The notes beneath the pieces were generated by a model. The model was given only the letters and a program-made list of their open reading frames with translations. It had not been told where the DNA came from and did no database searches. Positions 1-13,722 of a stretch of 64,000 bases of DNA are shown in pieces. Origin of the DNA: Chrysomallon squamiferum (Eukaryota > Mollusca > Gastropoda > Neomphalida > Peltospiridae); NCBI GenBank assembly GCA_012295275.1, contig CM022670.1, positions 41,042,628-41,106,627 of the forward strand, written 5' to 3'. The translations under genes were made by a program, and so were the position numbers. Every line of letters begins with the position of its first letter. Positions within the stretch are counted from its first letter, which is position 1.

Positions 1-127
1 TTTAATTTATTAACTGTGGATGCACCCCAATAATTTTTTAGTTTTGATTCCATATTCATTGCTTGTCATTTTATTACATTCATTCATTTAATAGTAAGAT
101 GTTTACACCTATTTCTATTTTCTACAG

Positions 128-241
128 CTAGAAAAAGATAAATCAGATCGTAGACTGAACTTTCACAGACTGGGAACTCCAATCACTGCATACATGGATG
201 CTGCCTGGAGGGACAAAGAGCAAAGAGAAAATCTCAACTAG
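128..241 (+). CDS. Terminal coding exon of an unrecognised gene (partial)
   Basis: A splice acceptor (TCTACAG) ends at 127. It is followed by an open frame of 37 codons ending in TAG at 239-241. The peptide is highly charged (starts LEKDKSD, contains RLGTPITAYMDAAWRDKEQ) and ends in ENLN. The clean acceptor and the codon pattern suggest a genuine last exon whose upstream part lies outside the window. AATAAA at 405-410 is a plausible polyadenylation signal. I do not recognise the family. The frame is chosen because it stays open through the exon and ends just before an AT-rich 3' UTR-like stretch. Confidence 0.5.
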   Translation, partial: LEKDKSDRRLNFHRLGTPITAYMDAAWRDKEQRENLN

Positions 242-3200
242 GACATCATCATTTCACAAAGAGAAAATACTTTTATTCATTTACTTTATTTTTTTTAATC
301 GATGTTCATTCTGTAAATATTGTATAAACATTTTTAAAAACTGGATCATTGTCTGGGAGTTATTTTAATTTAGAGATGGTTCTGTGAACAGAATTTACCA
401 GAGAAATAAATATTGGATTTCTTGATACATGTCACACTGATCAGACATTATGAATGTCTGTTGTCCATAGAAATAAATTTAAGAAAATAAAAACATAAAT
501 TTAATCTAGGGATGCTTCTATGAAGAAGAAAAAAAAAGAAATAAACTATTGAAGATTAATATATCTTTTTATATATGATAGCTTATTTTTATTTATTTTA
601 TATATATATATATGAAAAAACCTTCTAGAAGTATAAATTAATGGACATTACAATAAAATAGTTTCTGAAGGTACTATTAAAGTGCAATCACAGTGTTTTG
701 TGTCTGTTGTTCATCCTTCAAGCAGTTGTAGTAGCTTTTAAACCAGTAATTTCAAGAGAAGTTAAAATGTTCTTTGAACATTGTACATGATTTCATTCAT
801 TCCTGATTTAGTTTGCCCAGCAAAAAACATAAAAATGAAGTTGTAGTTTCGTTAAAGAAACACATGAACAAAATCTCACTGGCATGCTAAATTTGTTTTA
901 CAGGAAGATTGTCCAGAGATTTAAACATTTTCTGGGTACAAAATAAAACCACTGAAAAAGATAAAATGTCAGCCTGTCTTGTTCAATTACTAACATTTTT
1001 TATTAGCAGCAAAAGCTGGTTGCCAGAAAGTAGAAAATGACAGATGTAGAAAATTATTAAGGCAATGTTCATATCACTAAAGATATATTTTTACCTAATA
1101 GAAGACATACAGTGAGTATCAGCTGTAAACAGATAGTAATTAATTTACATTCAAATAAAACAAAAACATCAAACTGATTTTAAATTTATTAAACATCTGG
1201 AAAGCTTTTTTACTTTGTCACAAACAGGAAAAGTAACATTTGATTGCTTCAGTTGAAATGAAAACAAAATGATTATTCATATGCAAAATATGTAACCATT
1301 AACAGTCATGAATAAAAGTGATAAAATTCAGAAAATGTTTTTAAAAAAAGAACATATTTTACGAATATTTTAAAAACCTTTGCAATCAAAATACTTTTCT
1401 ATTTTCAGTACAATATTATATGTTCTGAAAACAGAAGTATTTTAATTAATTATTAACTAAATAGTTTCAGTTTATTATGATTTATTTATGCTTTAATTAT
1501 TTCTTCTTTAAAAAATATAAATTCATAAAAATAATAATGTAAAAGGTTAATGGAATGTAAAACTAATCTATATTTCACAGACTCCCCACAAATAAAATGA
1601 TTCATTGCACAAATAATTTTAGAATTAAAAAACAATTCCTCTATTAATACAATATGTGGCAAGAATATAACCAAGGCACCTCATCTAGATATGTAATACT
1701 TTAATAATAAAATAACCCTCGTCTAGATATGTAATTCTTTAATAATAAAATAACTCTCTCCACATTTAGACTAAATGGATGTTAGTCTATATATTTTTTT
1801 TAAAACTAAGAAAAACTAGGTAACAATAAAATAGAAATTGGGGTATCCAGTAACATAACATTCTATAAAACTCTGAGTAAATTTGAATATGCGGGTGTGA
1901 AAGGTTTCATGGCAAAAACAATAAATGCTAAATCTCAAAATCTGTCAATTCATGAACCAAGTGTCAGTCTAGTTTTCTAAATAAATAATTTTAAAAATAA
2001 ATAAATATATATATATATGTGTTTTTTTTTTTTTTTTTTAATATACTCATGACATTTCCCATTAACAAAATATGATGTTTCACAGTATAGTAATCATCAT
2101 AAGATCAAACACAAAGTTGTTACTGGAATGTTTAAGATATATTTATTAATTTTGACCTGAAGCCCTTCACACATTTTTATATAATCAAAGGAATCTGCAT
2201 AATTCAGGTGTAACACTGTATTTAAATAGTGAAAACAATAATTACTTTTTAAAAACCAACCTACCAGCAATATAAAAAAAATTAAAAAAAAAGTAAACCC
2301 AACAAAATTATGATTTACATAATTCAACATGATGATGAAATGCAAGTTAACACACACACAAAGTGTAAATAGCTTAACAAGATTTAAAAAATACAACACA
2401 AAAAACCAACTGCAGTGAAATTAATAAATATTTTTCAAACGATATGAAAACGTGTCACTGGGAAAATTTAAATTTGCAAAAACATTATCCATGCATGTTC
2501 AAAACACATACATTTTTACATCCTATTTACATTCTAAAGAAATAAATAAATTATAATTTGAATGGAACATCATAAACACAGCAAAACACCAACAATAAAA
2601 TGCAATTAAAAAACAAAACTAAATGAGTATTATTATATCTACTGTGCTTGAAAATTATCTGATCATTATGGAAAACAATCTTTGTTTTGAAATTTTGGCT
2701 CTTTAATCATCTTTAATTTTGATTATTATGAATTGTACTGAGGTCTCATTTTATTGAATACAATCTGCACATGCTATCTTCTCCTGGGCTACCTGAGAAC
2801 CATTATGCCATTTATTTTCTCTAACCTCCAATTCATTAAAACTCTCCTGGGCAAACCATCCAAGTTCTGAATTTACATGAATATTCAACATCATAATTTA
2901 CTATCTAGAGCCTGATATAAAAGCATCATTATTGTAAATGTTTTAAATCACAGTCTGAAAATACAAAGGCAAAAAGAGATAAAACAGTATGAAAAACAAT
3001 CTTGCTTTTGATTTATTTAGAATGTCGAAAACATTATGATGACTCAATTTTTAGAAGTTCTTTATCCTAAGAAAACAGAGAGGAAAATAATATTCCTGCT
3101 GATTTTGTGAGAATATTTTTCAAACATCATGTAGCTGAATTTTTGTAAGGTTTTTGTATCACCTTTATCATGAGAAAACATGAATTAATTACTATGCACT

Positions 3201-4208
3201 GTAATACCACTCCTGTTCCTACACAGTGGAGTCAGTGGAGAGGTAAAAGACCAGTTATACTCTTACATTTCTTTAACAAATCCTCAAACGCTGTTTCTAG
3301 TTACATAAACCCAGTCTGTGATATATCTTCACACATTTCACAGTAAACAGAGATACAATAAAAACAACAGAAACCATCTTAGTAAGGAACCAAAATTAAA
3401 TTAAAGCTATCTTTCAAATATACATTCCTCACCTGTTAGTGAGACACAAAGAATTTAGTTTGCTTTTCTTTTAGAACTGTTTCAACACAGCATTATTTTA
3501 TACCCTGATTAGTGTGTCTGTTCAGACTAATCTGAACAGACACAACTCCATTGTTCTTTATTTATCTTTTGTTAATTCCCTTATTAATACTAATATGGTT
3601 GTTGTGCTGTTTTGTTTACATGATTTAAAAAAAAAAAAAAATTATTATGTAGTCACTGGACTAGATTTGCCACTGAGGTATTTCCTGGGCTCCACAAATT
3701 GTTTATTAATAGTTTTGGTTTGTGTTTTCCTCTCTCTTTATATTTGCTATCTTTGTCCACAGCTGTATCAACAGAGAATCGTATTCTAAGTGTGTCTCTG
3801 AATGTTTCATTCCTTTCTTGAATATAAACAGTCTGCTTGACAAAACATTTGAAAAAACCCCAATTGAACTCATAAACAACAACACAATCAAGTAACAACG
3901 ATGATCAAAAGATAAAAGGCAATAATCTGTAACATAAATATACAAACAGAACACAATTAAAATTACAAAACGGGAGAAAAAAATTATAAATACAAAAGGA
4001 AATGAATCACAAAATAAATAATAAATACACGACTAGAACAAGTGTAGTAAGTAATAAATAGAAGTAAAAATCACACAAACAAAATGTAAAACAATACTGT
4101 ACGTGATGAATATCTAAAACAACGTAGCTAAATAGCTAAAATATTAAAACTTTTGGCATTAATGAAAATCACTGAAGTGCATAGTGAAGAATTAATCTTA
4201 GGCTAAGG
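242..4208. other. 3' UTR plus AT-rich intergenic/3' flanking DNA
   Basis: This holds the 3' UTR of the gene ending at 241 and the 3' flank of the minus-strand ERMP1 gene. Several AATAAA hexamers occur in the first 660 bases. The rest is AT-rich with poly-A/T runs, and I see no supported coding exon on either strand. The short open frames here have no splice context or family resemblance. Confidence 0.6.
1682..1766. repeat. Two-copy tandem repeat, unit about 42 bp
   Basis: Two adjacent near-identical units each carry TCTAGATATGTAAT followed by CTTTAATAATAAAATAAC. They differ at a few bases. No function is evident. Confidence 0.8.
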
Positions 4209-7200
4209 TCAAAATATAAAGCTGTCGTACGTTGCTGCCCAGTAGACTGGGACGGACCAATGTGGCAGTTTGTTAATGAATGACCGCAGTGCGGGTGTGG
4301 TTTTCTTGTCTCCGTGGTGGTAGTGACCAGCAAAAGCTATGTCCACTATCGGCTCACTGTCAGGGTGTTTGTCATCAACCTGTAACACAAGTAAATCTTA
4401 TTTTTACACAAAATCTAGTAAGTAGTAATAAGAAAAGGCAAAAACTGAATATTTGTTTTATCTTACAGAGTGAGGTCTGACTGTTACTCCCCTGAATTAT
4501 TATTTCCTATTCCAACTGATCATGCTTCAGATATATGTTCTGTATCTTTCTCTCTGTGGAAAGGTTTGTATAATGAGTTTTTTTTTCTACTAACAAGTAA
4601 AAGACCACTGAACATTTTTATTACTATGCTGATAATATGCAAACTTTCTGAGATACTTCCACAGCATAATTTACACAAAACATCAGTTTCTGAGGCATCA
4701 TATTATCAGTAGTTTTATTCTGTGTGTTTTTAAAACTGGTATGCTCTCAATTATCTGGCATATCTTGTTTTCAATCTGGCATATCTTGTTTGCTACTGAT
4801 TTTATTTTGTTGAAAGTTATATTTCATGTGATTTGATTAATTAAAATAATAATAATAATAACAATAATACAACAAAACAAAATATTGAGTAAGTTATACC
4901 TACTTAAAATGAGGATATTATTTTTTATTAATTTATTTTTTCCTTAGAAAACATATTCATAATTTTTTTTTTTTTTTTTTTTTTTTTTTGAACCAGACTT
5001 ACATAAAACTCTACATTAAATTTCCAAATTCCTGACGAATCTTCACCGTGACTGTAGTATAGGAAGTATGTGGTCTGATTAAAGATAGGCTCAGTCTTTG
5101 TTGGGTTTGGATACCCATTCCCTACAGACCATCGCCTGAGACTGACACCGTTCCTTGGGGTGATGTAACAGTTCCGGTGGTCTGGTCCTTCAATACAAAA
5201 CAACAGTTTTAATACAGATACATACTTTCTGGACTCTGTCTCTGTCTCTCTAAATTATTTATTCATTTTTTTTTTTTTTTTTTTTTTAGGATATAAAGTA
5301 AATACTTTGATTCTTAAACATCAGCAGAACATCACTCAGGAATCAGATATTATATAAATTTATTAAAAATAAATAAATCTTTTATAGTTTATTTATATTT
5401 TCTTTTACTTTTTTTTTTTTTTTTTTTTAATGTATTGAGTTTTTAGTAGAGGAAAAAAAAAAAAAAATGATAATAATAATAATATATACATACCAGAAAC
5501 ATGAAAAGTAATTTTTACAATATTGGAAGTCAGTGCTTCTTTTTTCACTAATTTCAGTATCAGCCTCTCTTTCAAGTTAAGGGGTGGGGCAGGTACTTCA
5601 ACACAGTACCTACAAGTTAATTACAAGAATTCAATATTATTAATAAACTCAAAACATTAAAACTGAAAATAGTAAAATCTTATTGTTTCTAAATTGTAAC
5701 TTTTTTCTTTGTATATTTTATTTAATTTCGTAATTAGTCAAACATAATATTAATTGTGATATATATAAATCATACTGAAAAAATGAACTAGTAAAATGGC
5801 AAAATTAATTAAAATTAATTATATTATAATAACAAATGATAATTCTGTTTAACATTTTAATATTAAATCAGTGAGTTGTGGTATTCATAAATGATAATGA
5901 CAAGTTAAATAAAATCAATACAAGCTATGACAGCAGTAATGAAAAGTGTATTTCAACCTTTCCGTCAACAGGATAATGATGATAAGCAAGACAAGACTGA
6001 ACTTACCCAGGTCGATACATTGTAACGACAGGCAGGATGTAAGGTCGGCCGCAGTACGTCCCCTCACACTGGACTTCGGTGGAATTCATGAACACGTCAG
6101 GATTGTGTTTCTCAATCAACCTCGTACCATGAAAGTCAAACGGAATGTACCAGATAGATGATTTACTCTCAAATTTATCATCAGCAGCATGGAATCGACG
6201 ATCGAGATGCTGGTTTATGACAAAATACAATAATAATTAAGTAATGCAAATATAATAAATTTAAAGCTTAGAGATATTTGAACACATACACATAAACAAA
6301 CATGCATATAACACACACACACACACACACAAACACAGATGACATAGATATGTGTTTATAAACTCAACAACACACAAGTAAATCTAATACTTATAGAAAA
6401 AGAATTAAAAACTTACTAAAATGTAAGATTTTTGCTGTGAGCCAACTGTTTTGTCAGATGTGAATGGAAATCCAAGTGGAGTCAGCAATAATGTTGCTAT
6501 GCCAACGAGTGAAACAATGGCCATGCCAATAACAACATTACGCATTCTCCGACAGATATACACCAGCCCTATCTATAATAACAACATTTTTAATTAGAAA
6601 CACAACCAGAAGGTCTTGTCATATTATCTTAGTTCCTCAAAACAACAAGAAAAATATTAAATATCTATAGATAATAAATATTTAATAAAGATACAATAAA
6701 GTTGTATCGAAATTAAATGTATTTCTAATGATAAAAGATTTTTATTATTAAATATTTCTTAGCAAGTCTGATTAAATTAATATCATACAAAATCATATTA
6801 TTTTTTTATTACTATTATAATCTTATTACTCTTACTTCAATATTATTTCAAGAAAAGTAATCAGTATTACATTTCAAACAAATTTTAACAGAATACAAAG
6901 CAAATACTACTAAATATCCACTGAAAAATTAAAATATTTCTCAAAAAATATTTACTTACAAACGTAAATTCAGAAAAGAATTTGTTTACCCTTTGTTTTT
7001 TAAAAACAATGTTTTAATTAACAAATTACTGAATAAAAGATAAACATGAGAAAACATCCCAATTCAAGTTTTATTTTATATCAATTTAAAAATGCATTAA
7101 CAAATAAATTAAAAAAGTTAAAAAGTAAATATATTAAAAAATAAATATAAAATATGTAACCTTGACTAAATATATTAAAAAATATATATATATGAACTGT

Positions 7201-8508
7201 TATACTTACATGAGGAGTTAGGTAAATGATAACAGTCAGAGCTGTCATGATTGCTATGGTAATTTCAGGATTGACAGCAGGAAGTCTGCCCATTATTGGT
7301 ATGAACAACATAAACACTGTGTGAGTTATGTAAACATGGTAGACAGCTGGGATGAATATGGCACCTACATTCACAGCAAATAATGTTCTTGAATTGCCTG
7401 AAATTTAAAAGATTTATAACTGGTTTAATGTTTTATATTATAAGAATTTTTTTAAAGCAAAACTTTTTGTATTTCACAAAATATCTACTGTTATGGATGA
7501 CAGAGATAATAATAAGAAGAAGAAAGGAAAATATATGCCACTAGCACAGTGGGTTAGTCTTTTAAAATGCACCTTCCCATGGAAAGTAAAAGACATACTG
7601 TGACTTTTAAAATCTGGCTAGTAGCACTGAGCAAGCAGATGTTATTAAAATTTAAAATAAAGAAATCCTTAGTGGTTTACCTTTTTCATGTATTATTTTT
7701 TTGTTATTGGGTTCTTTCTATACTTTTATTTTATATTATTGGGGTTTTCTGGTGGACTGTAAATTTATTTATTTTTAATTTTTATTTAGATTTATTTTAT
7801 TTATTTATTATTTCTTTTTTAATCATGCTTCAGTTTTCTTCAAGAAATGGGATTGTTTTTAATATTCCTTTACATTTATCATCATTATTATTGAAGGTTT
7901 TTTGAGGGTGGGTTAAATTTTGTTTTTTTAATATTGGCTTGTGCTTCTTTAAGAAATAAATTAAACACATTCATAATGTTAATGGAATGAAAAAAATCAC
8001 ATAAATTACAATATTTACCAGACATTGCACGCTTCATGAATTTGTAGAGAACAGTTCGTACTAGTCCTGGAAAAACTATCCACAGCAATGCGAAGTAGCT
8101 AGACATGATTTTGTTGTAGGTGAGCAAAGCTAAAAATAGCATCCATATAAAGAGATTGGCGTCAAAAAAGAGACTCTCTGTCTTCCATCCACTCCAGTCC
8201 TGCCAAAGAGTCAACATTTTAAAACTGGTTTTAAAATCAAACAGTGAATTTTATTCTTTAACTGATCAAATTTATTATCACTGGCCCTTTTGATATCAAA
8301 GTATATGTGTAGGATCAAAATCAGTTTTACAAAATGACATAAATTTGGTTTTCACTGTCTTAATTTTCAAAATAAATGTTTTTGATACACTGCCACCTTT
8401 GCTGGTCCTAATCTATATAACCATTTTGTTATCTGCATGAAGAAATCTTTATATTAAGTGGCTGAAGTGATAAATTGCAAAATCTAACTAATTCTAAAAA
8501 CATTTTCA

Positions 8509-8540
<32 letters not shown>

Positions 8541-9126
8541 GTAAAATTAGTACCAAAAATAGCTTTAATCAAAAACCTGTTACTATAAAACTCACCTTAT
8601 AAATTTTACGTTTGAGGAAGATATGAAAGGCAAGTGAACTGGCCGTTCCAGGCAGGATGAACAGCCAGATAAGATTAAACTTGTGAGTGAACCACGACAT
8701 TGTTCTCCCCAACAACAAAACCATCCCGGCCATCAACAGTATGCATGCCAATGTAATCAGCCAAGTGACAGTAACAGCAAGAACAGCAACCAACAATCTG
8801 AACAGGTAGTTCTGAAATCCAACTGAAAAAAAAAAAAAATAAATCAGCGTTTGTGTTATGTTGAATGTACATAACAAACACTTGTCAACAGATGATAAAA
8901 CATGTCTACTCAGAATACAAGTGTTATAATCCACAGGACACAAACAAAAATTTTAAATAAAAAATAATCAGATGGCTTGAATTTTTAAATCATTTTGTTC
9001 TACAACTGGGTTTCACCTGTAATATTTCCTTTAAATAATAAACAAGAACCTTTGAAAGTAGGAAAATTTAATTTTCTGAAATGCTATTCTTAATAAGCAA
9101 CAAATTTTAACAAATAATAATTAAAC

Positions 9127-9157
<31 letters not shown>

Positions 9158-10112
9158 TCAGTAGTCTGGATTTGAACTCAAGACCTGATCATCATGATGG
9201 TCGAGCAGGGTTGGATATATACTCTACCTTTACCACTTGACACTTTTTTCCCAAAATAGATTAACATCACCACCACAACCAACCAGTTAATGATGATGGC
9301 CACTTGCTGTGGGTAGTACACCATGAACAGACCAATGAAATCAAAGAACACCATGTTGCCATGTTTGTCATCTCCTGGGTCAATGACCTGTGAACTTGTT
9401 GCCAGTGTTTTCAGTAGAGACATCAAGTTTTCACCTGTAAGATTAATACAGATTTTATAGTTTTCAATAGTGAAAACAATAATAAAGTTTTTGTTAAAAA
9501 GATCTAGTTTTCATCTAGAACAAAACCAATAAAAACATCAAATTTTTTCATCTGGAACAAAAATATTACTCATTTCAATAAAAAAAAACATTGTTTTTAC
9601 CGGGACCAAGGCAACTGAAATAAATACTGCAATTTCATTAATACAAAATGATGTATATCTTGAAAAAAGAAAAGAAACGTCAGTGTTTATGTCAGGCTCT
9701 GAATAATTCATGGAACTTAAATAAAAATCGTATAAATCATGTCATACCTCCTCGCTGCATGCAGCCTGGTGCGACCATGTCTGCGATGTCGTTGGATGTG
9801 TGGTACACGAAGCCATTCTGTATGTGAGCAATGTCGAGACCTGTACAACATTACAAGCAGAATACTGCATCCTAGAAACACAACATACATAAACACAATG
9901 TTTTAACTAAACTACTCGTGTCTTATGTTTTTCTTCTTAAGTGTTTCGGCCTTTTCTCTTCTTTTTTTACTTTTATCAAAATACATATATTTTTTTTTAA
10001 ACTTTTGTTCATCAGAAAATGTAAAAAAAAAAATTAAAAGTTTAATGCACATTAAATATTTAGAGATTTAAATTTAATTTGAATTCTTCCCCAGACGCAC
10101 ACAAGCATACAC

Positions 10113-10148
<36 letters not shown>

Positions 10149-13100
10149 CAAGCATTAATCCTGTCACAAACTATTACTCATTAGAGTAAATGTGCAAATA
10201 AGCATGTTTTCATTTTCTGGTTTGATGGATACATGTATGATGTTACAAGATAATTAACATAAATTTCAAATTAGAAGGCAGATGGTATTTCAACTGCATA
10301 AAAGTAAATTTAATATAATTCTATAAATATTTCATAATTCAAATTTCTTTACATTAGGGTGCAAATGTGGAACATGATGATTATCTGAATGAATAAAAGA
10401 ATGACAACTATTTTTTTTTTTTTTTTTCTTTTTTTTTTTTTTTAATGCAATGATGTTTGATTACCAGCCTTGAAATATTATCAAAAATAGGAAATAGCCC
10501 TTTCGGTACTTTACAACATTTTATCCTGCAACGTAACTCAAACATAGACTGAAATAACAGAAAAAACAAAACATACCTGCAATGTTTCCAAAGTCTCTGA
10601 ATATACGATAGTCAGTGTCTGATGGTATAAGACCAGAATTGAAGAGTTCCTGACTGAACACAGAACCACAGGGGTACACAGCTGAGCTAGCATACGCTTT
10701 CACTAGCCATGGATGTTCAGGACCTGCAGAAGTAAACACGAATCAAAGTAAAATATTCACCTGATAAATCCTTCAGATATTAAAGACTTTAGAAATCAAA
10801 TTAATATTAGTTTTATCAAAGGACATTTAAATTTTATATTATTTTTTACCTCAAAAATTTAACACATATGCATGCATTTTATATGAATTATGGATGTTCA
10901 TGACTTAGAGAAATAAACACTTATCTCCTTCAGATATCAAAAATATTAGAAATTAATTTTATTTTATTTTGTTGAAGGAAATTTATTGTTTGTATTATTT
11001 TTTCAAAAAAGGAAACATATACACATGTATTTTAATAATTAGTGTAATATTTTATATGAATTTTTTAATGTCCTTTCACATATGTATATTAATTTAAATT
11101 TTTATATAATACATCTCAAAATGTTTAAATATAAAATAGAGTCTATAAGTATAAATATTTTCAAATAGAAAATAATAATCAAATTTTGTAAAATAAATCT
11201 TCTAAGTTAGACTAGTAACTATTACAATTTGATAATAAAATGATCGTGAGAATGTGATATTAATGTGAAGGATTTATGTATATACCTGTCTGAAAAACAA
11301 TTTCCCATCCTCCAGCACCTGCAGAATCCAAATTAACAAATGCTCCAATATTTTTGGCCCATGGATGTTGTGTAATAAACCCATGGCTTGCCTTTAAAGG
11401 AAAACAAAGAAGAAAAAAACCTATAATGTGAGTTTTCAAGTTTTTGATTTCCACCTATCTAATTTGTTTTTGTTTGAAGTTAACTATTTTTATTTATTTT
11501 TTAAATTCTGTTTGTATTTTTATTTTCTATAAGAATGAGGCATGCAGCAAATAACAGTATTCATAAAAGTGCTCTAAAACACACATTAGGATTAACAGTT
11601 ATCAGTTTCATCAATGAATCAAAAGAATAAGATATATATAAACCACTTTTTAACAAAATATCAGAACAGAAAACTTTAGTTCAGTACTTGACAAAAAAAG
11701 AAAACAAAAATAAAACACTTGTTTACACTGTTAAAATGTACATATGAATGTTTTATGAAAAATACCTGCATGATGTCTTCCTCTGCACCATTAAACAGAA
11801 AGATAATTTCATGTGTGAGAGGTTCATCTTGCTGTGACAGAGCTCGTAGAATTTCCAACATCAGACAACAGCTTACAGCACTGTCACTGGCTCCTAGCAA
11901 CAGAACCACACCAAAATGTATTTACCCACATACACGTAAGACAATGTATATATAGAAAAACAGATCTTATTAATAAAACTACAATCTATATAAGAAAATA
12001 GATCTCTTTAATGATTAGCCAATTAATAAATCTATCTTTATTTCAAGTAATTCAGGATAAAACTGTAATTTTGTCATCTGGTACACGTTTAAATGTCTTC
12101 CATATTGCTCTAGAGAGGGAAAATGGGAGTTTTATGATTAGTCAATTCAAAAAAAAAAAAAAAAAAAAAAAAAATATCATGTTATGAATACAAGCAGATG
12201 GTTCATAGTCATATCTAAAACTGATACTAACATGAGAGGTATAAGACCTTAAAACGTTTCTCTTTTCTTTAACTTAATTTTCAGCAATGTTTTATATAGA
12301 TCAACCTGGTGCTGTGCTATAAGCTCAGAATATACATTTTTCAACTGCTAATAAACAATTTTAAAAACATAGCTATGTTTAAAATAATAAAAGAAACCTC
12401 ATTGTAGATTCAGTTTGTTAAATACAATGATTATGAAGGCTGTAAAAACTACATTTGGATAATATAATATTAATAAATTAGTTCTAAAAGATAAAAAACA
12501 AAACATTATTTTCATTAATTATGTTTTTAAATGATGCTTAAAAATAATCAATGAAAATACAAATATGTCATATCTATATATAAAAAAAATAATTGAGAGA
12601 GAGAGTGTGTGTGTGTGTGTGTGTCCATAAAGTATGTATGGTTATTTTGTTGATTTTCTGTTGAAACTAAATCCATATATCCCTTCCCAATATATTTTCT
12701 ACTACACCCACAGCAGACATTAAACAAGTTGATGATGATCATTTCTAACAAAACATATAATCAAAAGCAGATTTATTTTATCTCCAGTCTAGATTGACAA
12801 TCCAGAAGACTATACAAAAAATTTAAAAAATAAAAATTTTAAATGACAATTGTTATCATTAAAGAGTGCAAAGTACATTTCTATGTCTTAGTGACTTCTC
12901 ATTACCTTCTAGCACTAAAGAACAAATACAAATTTCAAGGTGTGATATTTTTTAAATATAAAAACAAATGTTTAAAATTTTTTATAAAAAAATTATTAAG
13001 CAATCTAAATCAAACACCGAAAAATTAAAATTGATCAAGAATTAATAATTCAGCTGAAGTTAAATCATAATAAGAAGAAAGAAGAAGTAAAAAAAAGGAA

Positions 13101-13722
13101 TTAAAGGAGATGATTGGATGTAGAATTTGTTAAGACTGGGATATTTACCTGGACTGTCTATCACAGAGTCGTAATGACAGTTTATCAGTACACTGTGCTC
13201 TGCTGGTTTCTTTGGTGAAAGTTTTGCAATGACATTGACCACATTTTCATACACATTAGTAAACTCTCCCATGCCGATGAAATCCAATGCTAAGGATCCT
13301 GAAGTTGTCTGAACATCAACTGTGACCATTTTGGATGGTTTTGTATGTTTGGCAATTTTATTCAACTGGTCAGAAATGTACTTTTGGGCTTGAATGGCTT
13401 CAGCACTTCCAGCCACTCTTGCTCCTGGACCAGTAATTTTGTTTAAATGGTTGCGAGCATGTTCTTCTATGAAATCTGTTTTCAGAGAACCTCTCACCAT
13501 TTTTGCATCTGGGTAAGAATGAACACGAATGTTTATAACAGTAACCAACGCACAGTAAAATATTGCTAGGGAGAAAAACACCAAACGTCCATCCAGCTCC
13601 TTGCTATTTCTTTTTTTGATCAGATTTATATTATCTGAAATCACTGTACCATTCCATGATGATGATTCATTGTATTCAGAATTACCACTGCCAACAATGC
13701 GTCTTTGCCGTAACGGTTCCAT
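4209..13722 (-). CDS. ERMP1: Endoplasmic reticulum metallopeptidase 1 (FXNA-like, M28 family), 14 coding exons
   Basis: Exons: 13149-13722, 11766-11893, 11286-11391, 10577-10723, 9748-9840, 9228-9434, 8596-8822, 8019-8199, 7210-7397, 6417-6572, 6007-6209, 5494-5609, 5003-5187, 4209-4379. All have GT-AG introns and compatible phases. They sum to 2682 nt, or 893 aa; human ERMP1 is about 904 aa. An N-terminal membrane segment (about residues 47-70) precedes an M28 zinc-peptidase domain. Its visible residues are H183/D185 in NCHYDS, D195 in [10 protein letters not shown]229-E230 in FNGAEED, D256 in NLDSAG and H332 in VYHTSND, so the metal site looks complete. Hydrophobic helices fill exons 6-10 and a lumenal-type tail ends in YDSFIF. 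The family is an ER membrane peptidase. The ATG at 13722 is chosen because it opens the long first exon. A noncoding 5' exon is likely upstream. Confidence 0.95.
9128..9226 (-). mobile_element. tRNA-derived SINE-like insertion with (ATT)n tail
   Basis: On the minus strand the intron begins at the exon 6 donor and within about 100 bases shows a tRNA-like segment. A B-box-like GAGTTCAAATCC (plus-strand 9168-9179) is followed by an (ATT)n tail running down to about 9128. This is the usual build of a short tRNA-headed SINE. The 5' boundary is unclear and could reach into the exon end. The element is inferred from shape only. Confidence 0.4.
10711..11030. repeat. Degenerate tandem duplication covering the start of ERMP1 exon 4
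   Basis: The stretch from the edge of ERMP1 exon 4 into intron 3 (about 10711-10870) recurs in decayed form at about 10888-11030. Shared landmarks are ATGGATGTTCA, AGAAATAAACAC or AGAAGTAAACAC, CCTTCAGATAT and TTAGAAAT. The second copy has lost the coding frame and the acceptor consensus, so it is a relic. Confidence 0.6.

Noticed and set aside
7540-7640. Possible tRNA-derived SINE head (TAGCACAGTGGGTTAG)
   Set aside because: It resembles an A box, but I found no B box or tail, so it is not reported as an element.
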